A stretch of 64,000 nucleotides of DNA, taken from the NCBI RefSeq assembly GCF_030546805.1, contig NZ_JAUOPC010000004.1:186001-250000 (forward strand), read 5' to 3'. The notes beneath the pieces were generated by a model, which saw only the letters and a program-made list of their open reading frames with translations, ran no database searches and was not told the origin of the DNA. The position numbers were made by a program, and so were the translations under genes. Source of the stretch: Cyclobacterium sp. 1_MG-2023. GTDB lineage: Bacteria; Bacteroidota; Bacteroidia; Cytophagales; Cyclobacteriaceae. Shown piece after piece: positions 8,172 to 15,944 of this stretch. The first letter of the stretch is position 1; every line of letters begins with the position of its first letter.

Positions 8172-8846
8172 TTATTTTATATTGAGTGTCCAGTCTATTG
8201 CGTTTACTAGCATTTGGTTAAAATTGGGGTGTACAAAGTCAGTAGGATATCCCAGAGAAGTATAGAAAACACTGGAATCCCCATATTTCCTCGTATAGGC
8301 TATTGGCATGGTCTTACCATCAGAGGTTCCACTAAGTATTACTTTGGCTTTTTTATCCAGGCTATTTTCCATGAGATAGAGATTACCCTGACTTTGCCAT
8401 TCACTTTGAGTTATGCCTTTCAATATTCCTTTTCCGACCTTCTTTTCTGCCTTTATATGAGTCGCTGCTCTTGCCGCTCCATAGCCCTTGTTTTCATGTC
8501 CCAATACTTCGGGTACAAATTCCCACCAATCTTCATATCCGGAAGGAATGTTCTCTTCAGTTACCGAAAAAGCATGATTGGCTGTTCTTATACCTAAGAT
8601 GGGTTTTCCTTCAGCAATATGGTTTTTGATCAGTTGCATTTGTTCAGAGGAAAGCGCCACTCTCCGCAGGAAAAGGACCAGAAGGTCACAGTCCATATTT
8701 TTTTCCAATCCGGGTAGCCTGAATGCTTTTCTTTCTCCCTCTCCTAGAATTACTTTGGTCTCAAATCCATTTTCCTTGGCTAGTTTCATAGCAAAATAAG
8801 GAATAGTAAGATCTGCTTCGTAATTGTTTGGATCCTTGCTGATCAA
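8172..8846 (-). CDS. ThuA-like domain protein; start lacking, probable continuation of the BNR_4 gene in the -1 frame
   Basis: The residues match ThuA (trehalose-utilisation type, flavodoxin/glutaminase-like fold): ISKDPNNYEADLT, DLLVLFLRR, GIRTANHAF, YGAARAATHIKAEK, PIAYTRKYG and SLGYPTDFVHPNF. The only usable start in frame is TTG at 8846, and it would cut the first beta-strand: the residues just upstream read KKITFL, completing KKITFLISKDPNN. The frame is open back to 8903 with no ATG or GTG and no signal peptide. This open stretch overlaps the end of the BNR_4 gene and contains A10 (8890-8881) and A8 (8870-8863) runs. A -1 shift there would give one exported protein of about 688 residues. 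Otherwise it is a truncated or mis-assembled gene. The domain call is strong; the start is unresolved. Confidence 0.75.
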   Translation of the reverse strand: MISKDPNNYEADLTIPYFAMKLAKENGFETKVILGEGERKAFRLPGLEKNMDCDLLVLFLRRVALSSEQMQLIKNHIAEGKPILGIRTANHAFSVTEENIPSGYEDWWEFVPEVLGHENKGYGAARAATHIKAEKKVGKGILKGITQSEWQSQGNLYLMENSLDKKAKVILSGTSDGKTMPIAYTRKYGDSSVFYTSLGYPTDFVHPNFNQMLVNAIDWTLNIK

Positions 8847-8851
8847 AAATG

Positions 8852-10237
8852 TTATCTTCTTGTTTTTTTTCTCTTCAACCTTTTTTTTTTCTGCTTGATG
8901 ACTTTACCATATACCTTCAACTGGTAATCCTTATAAGTAGTATACCTTCCGGTCAACCACAATACTATTTCTCGCTTGTCATCGGCTAAAACGATAGGCC
9001 TGATATTATTTTCTTTTGAATTAAAGGTGACCGGAGTAAATTCCCAAGGGCTATTTTCATTTAACCTTTCTCCTCTAAAAATTTCGTATCTTCTTTCTCC
9101 ATCCACAAGTAGGGGTTCACCTGATACTGGGTGAACATCTGCAGAGAAATAAAGGATGTTTTTGTCTTTAGGGTTTAGACTTATTAAGCCTGTGTATTCA
9201 TTCTCATCCGGATACAATCGACTGCCGGCGTAGGCAATTTCATCTTCTATCCACTTACCATTTTCCCAGCGTGCATAATGATACCTATTGTCAAATCCTC
9301 CTTTTGAAACATTAACCCTTTCACCTCTTGTTACCGGATCTTTGGCCACTGTAAATACGAAATAAGGTTCACCGTTTTCATCCAGTTGGATGTCGCTGGT
9401 CCAGCCTACATCTTCTCTTGTTTCAAGATCTCCATCGAAGACTAAAGTAAAATCTGATGGTTGGAACTTGCTGTTCTCGGTGGTACTTAGTGGGCCTACG
9501 AGTGTTCCATCCGATCTATAAGCCTTTCCATTCTCCACATATCCATGATAAATGTTGTTGTTCATATGCCTCGGATGGCCATCAGTGGTAATGAAGTGTA
9601 TGCGGTTTTTTCCATCTGAGGCATACCTTAAATAAGACCTTCCGGGAAATTCAAATAGCCTTCCACCAAAAGTCCATGTATCACCAAAATCTTCGGAAAC
9701 CATATAATGGGGGTTGTTTCCATTACCTCTAAAGAAATTATAGGTAATGTCTGCCTCCTCAAGATAATAGGTGTTGGAATAACAAACTTTTGCATTGGCA
9801 GTAAAGACTTTCTCTTCAGTCCACTCACTGATATCATAAGGGTTGATGGTGGTTCTGTGTCTTACAAAGGGATCATAAGTGTGGCCCGAGTAGACGGTTA
9901 GTATTTTACCGTCCGGCCTGAGCATAAGTGAACCCACATTGTGGTCATCTGCAGGAAGCGAACCTTCGGTAATGATTGTGGTTGCTGAACTATTGTCATC
10001 TAAATTCCACTCATTGACCGTGTTATAACCTTGGGAAGTAACTCCGGTAAAGATAACCTTATTGTCAATTAATAATGCCCTTTCATCCTGAAACCAGCAC
10101 CAGCTTCCATCATCAGCTATTTTTACCGCTTGGTAAGGGTCAAAGTCTTTCTTTTTGGTTTTCTGAGAAAAAGAATAATTGATTTGTAGCAAAAGTACAA
10201 GTGCTGTAAAGAGAAGCTTTCTAGAATGGATGATCAT
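8852..10237 (-). CDS. Secreted BNR_4 repeat beta-propeller protein
   Basis: A signal peptide (LVLLLQINYSFSQ, end near residue 25) is followed by about 400 residues of BNR_4-type propeller: DGSWCWFQDERAL, GYNTVNEWNLDD, LPADDHNVGSLMLRPDGKILTVYSGH and later blades with YHYARWENGKWIEDEI. The fold occurs in sialidase-like proteins and in seven-bladed polysaccharide lyases, so lyase or glycan binding is possible; catalytic residues cannot be assigned by eye. The last 15 residues are an odd Lys/Arg tail encoded by A-rich runs. The tail overlaps the -1 frame that continues into the ThuA-like domain, so translation probably shifts frame here (inference). It is the first gene of the operon running to the DUF1080 gene. 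Confidence 0.8.
   Translation of the reverse strand: MIIHSRKLLFTALVLLLQINYSFSQKTKKKDFDPYQAVKIADDGSWCWFQDERALLIDNKVIFTGVTSQGYNTVNEWNLDDNSSATTIITEGSLPADDHNVGSLMLRPDGKILTVYSGHTYDPFVRHRTTINPYDISEWTEEKVFTANAKVCYSNTYYLEEADITYNFFRGNGNNPHYMVSEDFGDTWTFGGRLFEFPGRSYLRYASDGKNRIHFITTDGHPRHMNNNIYHGYVENGKAYRSDGTLVGPLSTTENSKFQPSDFTLVFDGDLETREDVGWTSDIQLDENGEPYFVFTVAKDPVTRGERVNVSKGGFDNRYHYARWENGKWIEDEIAYAGSRLYPDENEYTGLISLNPKDKNILYFSADVHPVSGEPLLVDGERRYEIFRGERLNENSPWEFTPVTFNSKENNIRPIVLADDKREIVLWLTGRYTTYKDYQLKVYGKVIKQKKKRLKRKKTRR
8863..8890 (-). promoter_or_regulatory. Candidate -1 frameshift/slippage site (A10 and A8 runs)
   Basis: On the minus strand the BNR_4 frame reads CAG AAA AAA AAA AGG, then 11 bases later AGA AAA AAA ACA. 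Both include A_AAA_AAA in the zero frame, the classic slippery heptamer for -1 ribosomal frameshifting, and A10 is long enough for RNA polymerase slippage. A -1 shift, or one inserted A in the transcript, at either run joins the BNR_4 frame to the ThuA frame. No stimulatory stem-loop was identified. Confidence 0.5.
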
Positions 10238-10371
10238 TTTATTAAATTGGATTAGGGATTAAATCTTTCTAAAAACCAATTTAACGCATGAAATTCATTC
10301 TAGCACTATAAAAATTATAAAATTAAAGATTAGACGGATTATCGGTTGATTAACGTTACCAATTTATTTTT

Positions 10372-11691
10372 CTAATGGTGAATTTCTTCAATTTCAGGTT
10401 CCAAAACATCCATACTTCCCTTCTCATTGATGCCGATTAAAGTCACTTTTTTGAGTTCGTTGATCAAAAGCGGATCGTATTTTGCACTTACCCTTATATA
10501 GTTTTCTGTAAAGCCAAACATTTTGCCATCTTCAACATCTCCTTCAAATAAGACAGTGTATGTTCTGCCAATGTTTTCTTCATAAAAAGCTCTTTTTTTC
10601 TTTTCAGAAAGTATCCTCAACATTTTAGACCTTTTATTTCTAGTTTTCATAGGGATTGCATCTTCCATTTCTGCAGCCCTTGTATTGGCGCGCTCAGAAT
10701 AGGTAAATACATGCAGGTAGGAAATAGGGAGCTCTTTTAAGAATTCATAGGTTTCAAGAAATAATGCTTCTGTTTCTCCGGGAAAGCCTACAATAACATC
10801 TACTCCAATACAGCAATGAGGCATTAGCGTTTTGATTTTACTGACGCGATCTTCGTACAATTCCCTCAAATACCTTCTCCCCATTTTTCTTAAGATGGTG
10901 TTGCTTCCGGATTGCAATGGCACATGGAAGTGAGGGACAAAATGTTTAGATTGAGAAACAAAAGTTATGGCTTCATTGGTCAGAAGGTTTGGCTCTATGG
11001 ATGAAATCCGAAACCTATCAATTCCGGAAACTTGGTCTAAGGCCTGAATCAGGTCAATAAATTTTTCTTTTCTTTTTCCATTCTGAATACCATAATCCCC
11101 GATATTAACTCCTGTAATTACGATTTCTTTAACGTCGGTTACAGCGATTTCATTGGCTGCTGCCACTATATTAGATATGGTGTCACTACGGCTTTTACCC
11201 CTTGCCAATGGAATAGTACAAAAGGCACAACCATAATTGCATCCATCTTGTACTTTTAAGAAAGTCCTGGTTCGATCATGTATGCTATAGGCATTATTAA
11301 ATTCATCAGCCTTTGCAATGGAAGAGGCGTATACCTTGGCTTCCTGCCCTACAGAAAAATCGTCAAGTAGTTCTATCAGCCGAAACTTTTCCGCAGCTCC
11401 TAAAACTGCATCAACCCCGGGGATCGTGGCGATTTCTTGTGGTTTGAGCTGAGCATAGCATCCTATAATGGCAATGAACCCATTGGGAGATATTTTCTTA
11501 GCTTCCTTGACGATCTTCTTACACTTTTTGTCAGCATTTTCCGTTACTGAACAGGTGTTGATGATGAAAATGTCGGGAGATTCTTCAAAGCCAACCTTCA
11601 AATAGCCCTTTTTTTCAAACATACGGCTGATAGTGGAGGTTTCTGCATAATTTAATTTGCAACCGAGGGTATAGAATGCTACTTTTTTCAA
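10372..11691 (-). CDS. mtaB: tRNA t6A37 methylthiotransferase MtaB
   Basis: The 439-residue protein is a radical-SAM methylthiotransferase that converts t6A to ms2t6A at position 37 of tRNAs reading ANN codons. It starts with the UPF0004 domain (FYTLGCKLNYAET, INTCSVTENADKKC, GCYAQ) with three conserved cysteines for one Fe-S cluster. The radical-SAM motif CNYGCAFCTIPLARG supplies the second cluster, and VDVIVGFPGET and the HVFTYSERANTRA segment are typical of the MtaB subgroup rather than MiaB or RimO. A TRAM-like C-terminal region follows. It is transcribed divergently from glnN. Length is normal for the family. Confidence 0.92.
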   Translation of the reverse strand: MKKVAFYTLGCKLNYAETSTISRMFEKKGYLKVGFEESPDIFIINTCSVTENADKKCKKIVKEAKKISPNGFIAIIGCYAQLKPQEIATIPGVDAVLGAAEKFRLIELLDDFSVGQEAKVYASSIAKADEFNNAYSIHDRTRTFLKVQDGCNYGCAFCTIPLARGKSRSDTISNIVAAANEIAVTDVKEIVITGVNIGDYGIQNGKRKEKFIDLIQALDQVSGIDRFRISSIEPNLLTNEAITFVSQSKHFVPHFHVPLQSGSNTILRKMGRRYLRELYEDRVSKIKTLMPHCCIGVDVIVGFPGETEALFLETYEFLKELPISYLHVFTYSERANTRAAEMEDAIPMKTRNKRSKMLRILSEKKKRAFYEENIGRTYTVLFEGDVEDGKMFGFTENYIRVSAKYDPLLINELKKVTLIGINEKGSMDVLEPEIEEIHH

Positions 11692-11716
11692 ACTTTTGAT
11701 TTCTTTTATTTCAGTG

Positions 11717-11724
11717 CAAATTTA
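11717..11724 (-). promoter_or_regulatory. Candidate -7 box upstream of mtaB
   Basis: On the minus strand TAAATTTG (11724 to 11717) fits the Bacteroidota -7 consensus TAnnTTTG and lies 25 bases before the mtaB start. The matching -33 element is poor (TGG about 19 bases upstream). Confidence 0.35.
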
Positions 11725-11886
11725 GTGAATATCATTGAGTTTTCCATTTTTGCAATAAATTTGGCGGAAATGAAAAAAAACACTAGTTCTGATGGATATT
11801 TCAGGCACGTTTGTTGTCAATAATGTAAAAATTACTAAAATCACCTCTAAAAATGACCATAATAGAGAAAAACTCATTTATTTTTC

Positions 11887-11894
11887 TAATTTTG
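11887..11894 (+). promoter_or_regulatory. Candidate -7 box upstream of glnN
   Basis: TAATTTTG at 11887-11894 matches TAnnTTTG and lies 30 bases before the glutamine synthetase start. I see no clear -33 TTTG. The rest of the 233-base divergent mtaB/glnN spacer is AT-rich without an obvious operator. Confidence 0.4.
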
Positions 11895-11924
11895 TAATTA
11901 GTTTTTAAACCATAAACTATACAA

Positions 11925-14087
11925 ATGGCAACATTAAGACAAAAAGCGTTAATGAAAGTGCAAGGCAGATCTAAGGTCAATGCAGTAGCACCTTCTTTAA
12001 AAATTTCTGATTATTTCGGATCTCATGTATTTGGCTTAAAAGAAATGCAGGAAACCTTAGCTAGTCCTGTATTTAAAAAAGTCAAAACCGCGATTGAAAA
12101 AGGAACAAAAATTGATATGTCCACTGCAGATGAAATCGCTACTGCAGTTAAAGGATGGGCCATGTCTAAAGGAGCAACGCACTATACGCACTGGTTTCAA
12201 CCATTAACGGGATCAACTGCGGAGAAGCATGATACTTTTTTCGACGCAATGTCTGGAATGGAGAGATTCAAAGGTAGTACCTTGGTACAACAAGAGCCTG
12301 ATGCTTCTTCTTTTCCAAATGGTGGAATAAGGACGACTTTTGAAGCACGTGGTTATACAGCTTGGGATCCAAGCTCACCGATCTTCATATTTGATCAAAC
12401 CCTTTGCATCCCTACTATATTTGTTTCTTATACAGGTGAAGCCCTGGATTTTAAAACTCCTCTTATCAGGTCTACAGAAGCCATCAATTCAGCGGCTGTA
12501 GAGATTTGTCAACTTTTTGACAGAAATGTCAAAAAAGTGAACCCTTCATTAGGTGTAGAACAAGAATATTTTGTTGTAGACAGAGCGCTTTATGCAACAC
12601 GTCCTGACCTTGTAATGGCTGGAAGATCAGTTTTTGGTCACAACCCTGCAAGAGGTCAGCAATTAGATGATCATTACTTCGGATCTATTCCTTCTCGAGT
12701 TAAGGAATACATGAAAGACTTTGAAATTGAGGCCTTGAAATTAGGGATTCCTGTTTCTACACGTCACAATGAAGTAGCACCTGGACAGTTTGAAGTAGCC
12801 CCATTATTTGAAGATATCAATAAAGCTACTGACCATAACCTACTACTGATGGAAGTTATGGAAAAAGTGGCTGAGAAGCATGGTCTTAAAGTCCTTTTCC
12901 ATGAGAAACCATTTGCAGGATTGAATGGTAGTGGTAAACACAACAACTGGTCTTTGATTACTGATACAGGTGTCAACCTCTTCCAACCTAGTAATTCCGC
13001 TAGAGAAAATCTTCAATTCTTATGCTTTTTGGTAGCAACGATCAAAGCTGTATACGAAAATGCTGATTTGCTTAGAGCAAGCATTGCTTCTGCAGGAAAC
13101 GATTTTAGACTAGGTGCCAATGAGGCTCCTCCAGCTATAATTTCTATTTTCTTAGGTAGTACCCTTACCAGTATTCTTGATGAATTAGAGAAAAATGGTA
13201 ACCTGAAAATTGAAAAAGGAGACAATATGTACATGAAATTGGGAATTTCTAAAATTCCTGAAATCATACTTGACAATACAGATAGAAACAGAACTTCTCC
13301 ATTTGCTTTCACAGGTAATAAATTTGAATTTAGAGCTGTAGGTTCTACTGCAAATCCTGCAGGACCAATGACAGCTTTGAATGTGATTGTTGCTGATGTT
13401 CTTCAGGATATGAAGAAAGATATTGATAAGGAAATTAGTGGTGGTAAAGAAAAGAAACTTGCCATTGTTAATGTACTTAGAAAATACATTAAGGATAGTA
13501 AAAAAGTACGTTTCGAAGGTGATGGTTACTCTGAAGAGTGGGCCAATGAAGCTGAGAAAAGAGGACTTTCTAACCTTAAGAGTACAGCTGAAGCACTTGA
13601 TGTACTAATCTCTAAGAAGGTTACTGAGCTTTACGGCAAACATAAAGTATTGAATGAAAGAGAATTGCATGCAAGACATGAGATTCGTTTGGAAAACTAT
13701 ATAATGAAAGTTCAAATCGAATCTCGTGTGATGGGAGATTTGGCCTTGAACCATATTATTCCAACAGCCATTCTTTACCAAAACAAGCTGATTACGAATG
13801 CCAATGGTTTGAAAGGCTTAGGATTGGATAATTCTGCAGCCATAGAAACAATTGAGGAAATATCTAGACATATTGAATCACTTAAGGCTGATGTCGGTAA
13901 TATGATTGAAGCAAGGAAAAGGGTTAATAAAGAAGAGGATATTGCTATTAAAGCGAAACTTTATAGCTCTGATGTAAAAGAAACCTTCTTTGATAAAATC
14001 AGATATGCGGTCGACAAGCTTGAATTGTTAGTGGATGATGAATCATGGCCACTAGTAAAATACAGAGAAATGTTATTTCTAAAATAG
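11925..14087 (+). CDS. glnN: Glutamine synthetase type III
   Basis: The product is 720 residues, the size of GSIII enzymes of Bacteroidota and cyanobacteria and far longer than GSI or GSII. It makes glutamine from glutamate, ammonia and ATP in the cytoplasm. Family marks are the N-terminal VFGLKEMQ segment, MSKGATHYTHWFQPLTG, the GVEQEYFVVD metal-binding Glu region, STRHNEVAPGQFE, the GLNGSGKHNNWS substrate loop and NDFRLGANEAPPAI. The start ATG follows a candidate -7 box, and a strong hairpin terminator follows the stop, so it is probably a single-gene unit. Nitrogen control cannot be read from the sequence. Confidence 0.95.
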   Translation: MATLRQKALMKVQGRSKVNAVAPSLKISDYFGSHVFGLKEMQETLASPVFKKVKTAIEKGTKIDMSTADEIATAVKGWAMSKGATHYTHWFQPLTGSTAEKHDTFFDAMSGMERFKGSTLVQQEPDASSFPNGGIRTTFEARGYTAWDPSSPIFIFDQTLCIPTIFVSYTGEALDFKTPLIRSTEAINSAAVEICQLFDRNVKKVNPSLGVEQEYFVVDRALYATRPDLVMAGRSVFGHNPARGQQLDDHYFGSIPSRVKEYMKDFEIEALKLGIPVSTRHNEVAPGQFEVAPLFEDINKATDHNLLLMEVMEKVAEKHGLKVLFHEKPFAGLNGSGKHNNWSLITDTGVNLFQPSNSARENLQFLCFLVATIKAVYENADLLRASIASAGNDFRLGANEAPPAIISIFLGSTLTSILDELEKNGNLKIEKGDNMYMKLGISKIPEIILDNTDRNRTSPFAFTGNKFEFRAVGSTANPAGPMTALNVIVADVLQDMKKDIDKEISGGKEKKLAIVNVLRKYIKDSKKVRFEGDGYSEEWANEAEKRGLSNLKSTAEALDVLISKKVTELYGKHKVLNERELHARHEIRLENYIMKVQIESRVMGDLALNHIIPTAILYQNKLITNANGLKGLGLDNSAAIETIEEISRHIESLKADVGNMIEARKRVNKEEDIAIKAKLYSSDVKETFFDKIRYAVDKLELLVDDESWPLVKYREMLFLK

Positions 14088-14108
14088 AAATAAACCTATC
14101 TAAAAATC

Positions 14109-14137
14109 AAAAAGCCCGATTTATTCGGGCTTTTTTT
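14109..14137 (+). terminator. Rho-independent terminator after glnN
   Basis: AAAAAGCCCGA (14109-14119), a five-base loop and TCGGGCTTTTT form an 11-base perfect stem followed by a run of T, 22 bases after the glnN stop. Confidence 0.9.
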
Positions 14138-14242
14138 ATACCTATTACTCCATAATAATTTATTCTGAGTATTCAGTTCTAGGGAAGCATTAGAAGATGA
14201 ACTTCCTAAGGTGTTATTTAGTAATACAGCAAGGTTTTAAGC

Positions 14243-14713
14243 CTAATACTGGAAGAGAGGGATGTACCAAGAAATAAATTTGTCTTCCATTTCAGTGAGA
14301 CATTCCTTATTCCGGTCAATTTTAAGTTTCCTTTTAATGGTGGTTGCCAATTCATTAAAGTCTATGGAATAATTCTCGGGATCATTTTCCGAAATGAAAT
14401 AAAGGTTTTGAATGGTGCCTGAAATGTCTATGTACACCCTTGCCTGAATTTTTATGTTTCTAAAAAGGATTTGGGTATCCTCATCAAAATAATTTGAAAT
14501 ATGACTAAAATTTAATTCGTTACTAAGGTTAGTTGTCGAACATTCTAGACTCATACCCTCAGTATCTATTCTCGTGAAATCGATAGCATAGGGCGTAATA
14601 ATAAAAGCATTGTTGGTTTTTAAAACCTGATACCCACTACTTACCTGACCTTGGGTAAGTAAGGGGCAGATTGAAAAAACAATGCTAAGAATTAAAATAG
14701 AAAACCTATTCAT
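14243..14713 (-). CDS. Small secreted protein of unknown function
   Basis: The 156-residue protein has a clear signal peptide (FSILILSIVFSICPLLTQG, cleaved near residue 22). The mature part has alternating short strands and ends FISWYIPLFQY. A segment RVYIDISGTIQNLYFISEN resembles the region of TonB C-terminal-like or energy-transducer-like small proteins in which a coefficient is carried into a trailing variable, but the match is too weak to name a family. It stands alone between the glnN terminator and the zinc dehydrogenase gene. I regard it as a real gene because of its signal peptide, its length and the absence of a competing frame. Confidence 0.6.
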   Translation of the reverse strand: MNRFSILILSIVFSICPLLTQGQVSSGYQVLKTNNAFIITPYAIDFTRIDTEGMSLECSTTNLSNELNFSHISNYFDEDTQILFRNIKIQARVYIDISGTIQNLYFISENDPENYSIDFNELATTIKRKLKIDRNKECLTEMEDKFISWYIPLFQY

Positions 14714-14796
14714 ACAATGACTTCATTTAATGCACAAATTTCGCAAATAAATAAATCAAGTTACAAAAGCCAATGTATAATCGGTGTTAGGAATTT

Positions 14797-15819
14797 TTAA
14801 ATGGTAATATTTTGAAAATTAATTAAGGCTTTGATAACCTGATTGTCAGCTTTGGTAAGCTCAGGAAACTTTTCCTTTGTTTGTGTAAACCCAAACTTAT
14901 TCGTAGTGTAATCCGCTGTAGGGAATTGTTTTTGGGTTAAGGTGCTGATAACCTCCAGAAAATCTTTCTTCGTTGCATTCCTACTGCAAAGTATACTCAA
15001 TTCTTTGGCATGAATTGAAGGGTGGTGAAAAGCCAATTGATCCTTATACAAGCCAACTAAAATATAACTGCCTCCATGCGCTGCATAAAAAGGGCCTGCC
15101 TCCATAGCCGCTTTGTTTCCTGTAGCGTCAAATACAAAGCTGTATTGATTTTTATAGTTTTCTTTGAGTGAAGGTTTCTTTTCTATTTCCAATGCGTTGA
15201 TGCTATGGCGTGCTTTAAACTTTGTTTTGGCTAAGTTTAATCTCCAGGGATTAATGTCCAAAGCTGTTACCTCTGCACCGGCCAACGCTGCAAAAACCAT
15301 AATGGCCAATCCTATGGGGCCGCAGCCCATCACCAATACTTTCTCCCCCTTATTAATTCCGGCCCGTTTAACAGCGTGTGCTGCGACAGAAAGGGGCTCA
15401 ACAATGGCCATTTCATCCCAAGTCAATTGAGGGGTAGGGATAAGAATTGACTCGGGTAAGGCCATGTACTCTTGCATGGCTCCATCGGTGTGAACGCCCA
15501 ATACTTTCAGGTTTTCGCAGCAATTGGTTTTTCCGGCTTTGCAGGCCCCACATTCACCACAGTTTAAATAAGGGATGACAACCACCGGCTCTCCCTCTTT
15601 CATAGAGCTGCCATTGGCAGCTACAACCTTGGCAGCTATTTCATGTCCAAGGATTCTAGGATAGGTGAAAAAGGCTTGATTGCCTGCAAAGGCATGTAAA
15701 TCGGTGCCACAAACCCCTATTTGTTGTATCCTTACCATAACCTCTCCGGCCTTGGCCTGTGGTTTTTCAGCTTCTTTTGACACAAACTCGCCCGGACGTT
15801 CACAACTGATAATTTTCAT
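14797..15819 (-). CDS. Zinc-binding medium-chain alcohol dehydrogenase (sugar-acid/polyol dehydrogenase-like)
   Basis: The 340-residue protein is a two-domain zinc MDR enzyme. Catalytic zinc ligands are in GVCGTDLHAF and LGHEIAA, and the structural zinc is held by CGECGACKAGKTNCC. The Rossmann motif reads VMGCGPIGLAIMVFAALAGAE, with acidic ALDIN after it, which favours NAD over NADP. The overall pattern is close to L-galactonate/L-gulonate 5-dehydrogenase, threonine dehydrogenase and sorbitol dehydrogenase relatives. A sugar-acid substrate is likely because 2,3-diketo-gulonate reductase and rhamnosidase genes are nearby, but that is inference. The start ATG at 15819 is preceded by AT-rich DNA and follows the DUF3857 gene with a 125-base gap. 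Confidence 0.85.
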   Translation of the reverse strand: MKIISCERPGEFVSKEAEKPQAKAGEVMVRIQQIGVCGTDLHAFAGNQAFFTYPRILGHEIAAKVVAANGSSMKEGEPVVVIPYLNCGECGACKAGKTNCCENLKVLGVHTDGAMQEYMALPESILIPTPQLTWDEMAIVEPLSVAAHAVKRAGINKGEKVLVMGCGPIGLAIMVFAALAGAEVTALDINPWRLNLAKTKFKARHSINALEIEKKPSLKENYKNQYSFVFDATGNKAAMEAGPFYAAHGGSYILVGLYKDQLAFHHPSIHAKELSILCSRNATKKDFLEVISTLTQKQFPTADYTTNKFGFTQTKEKFPELTKADNQVIKALINFQNITI

Positions 15820-15944
15820 AGGTATATCGCTAGTAATTTTGGGAATGCAAAAAGTAAAAAATGCAGGAATTAACCAACAATATGCTACTATTTACTTATT
15901 GATAATCTTGAATCACTTGATTATAGTAGGGCTGTAAGATTGGT

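Noticed and set aside
8172-10237. Interpreting the BNR_4/ThuA junction simply as two normal genes
   Set aside because: The ThuA gene lacks any standard start and its first strand is coded upstream, so this is reported as a frameshift candidate instead.
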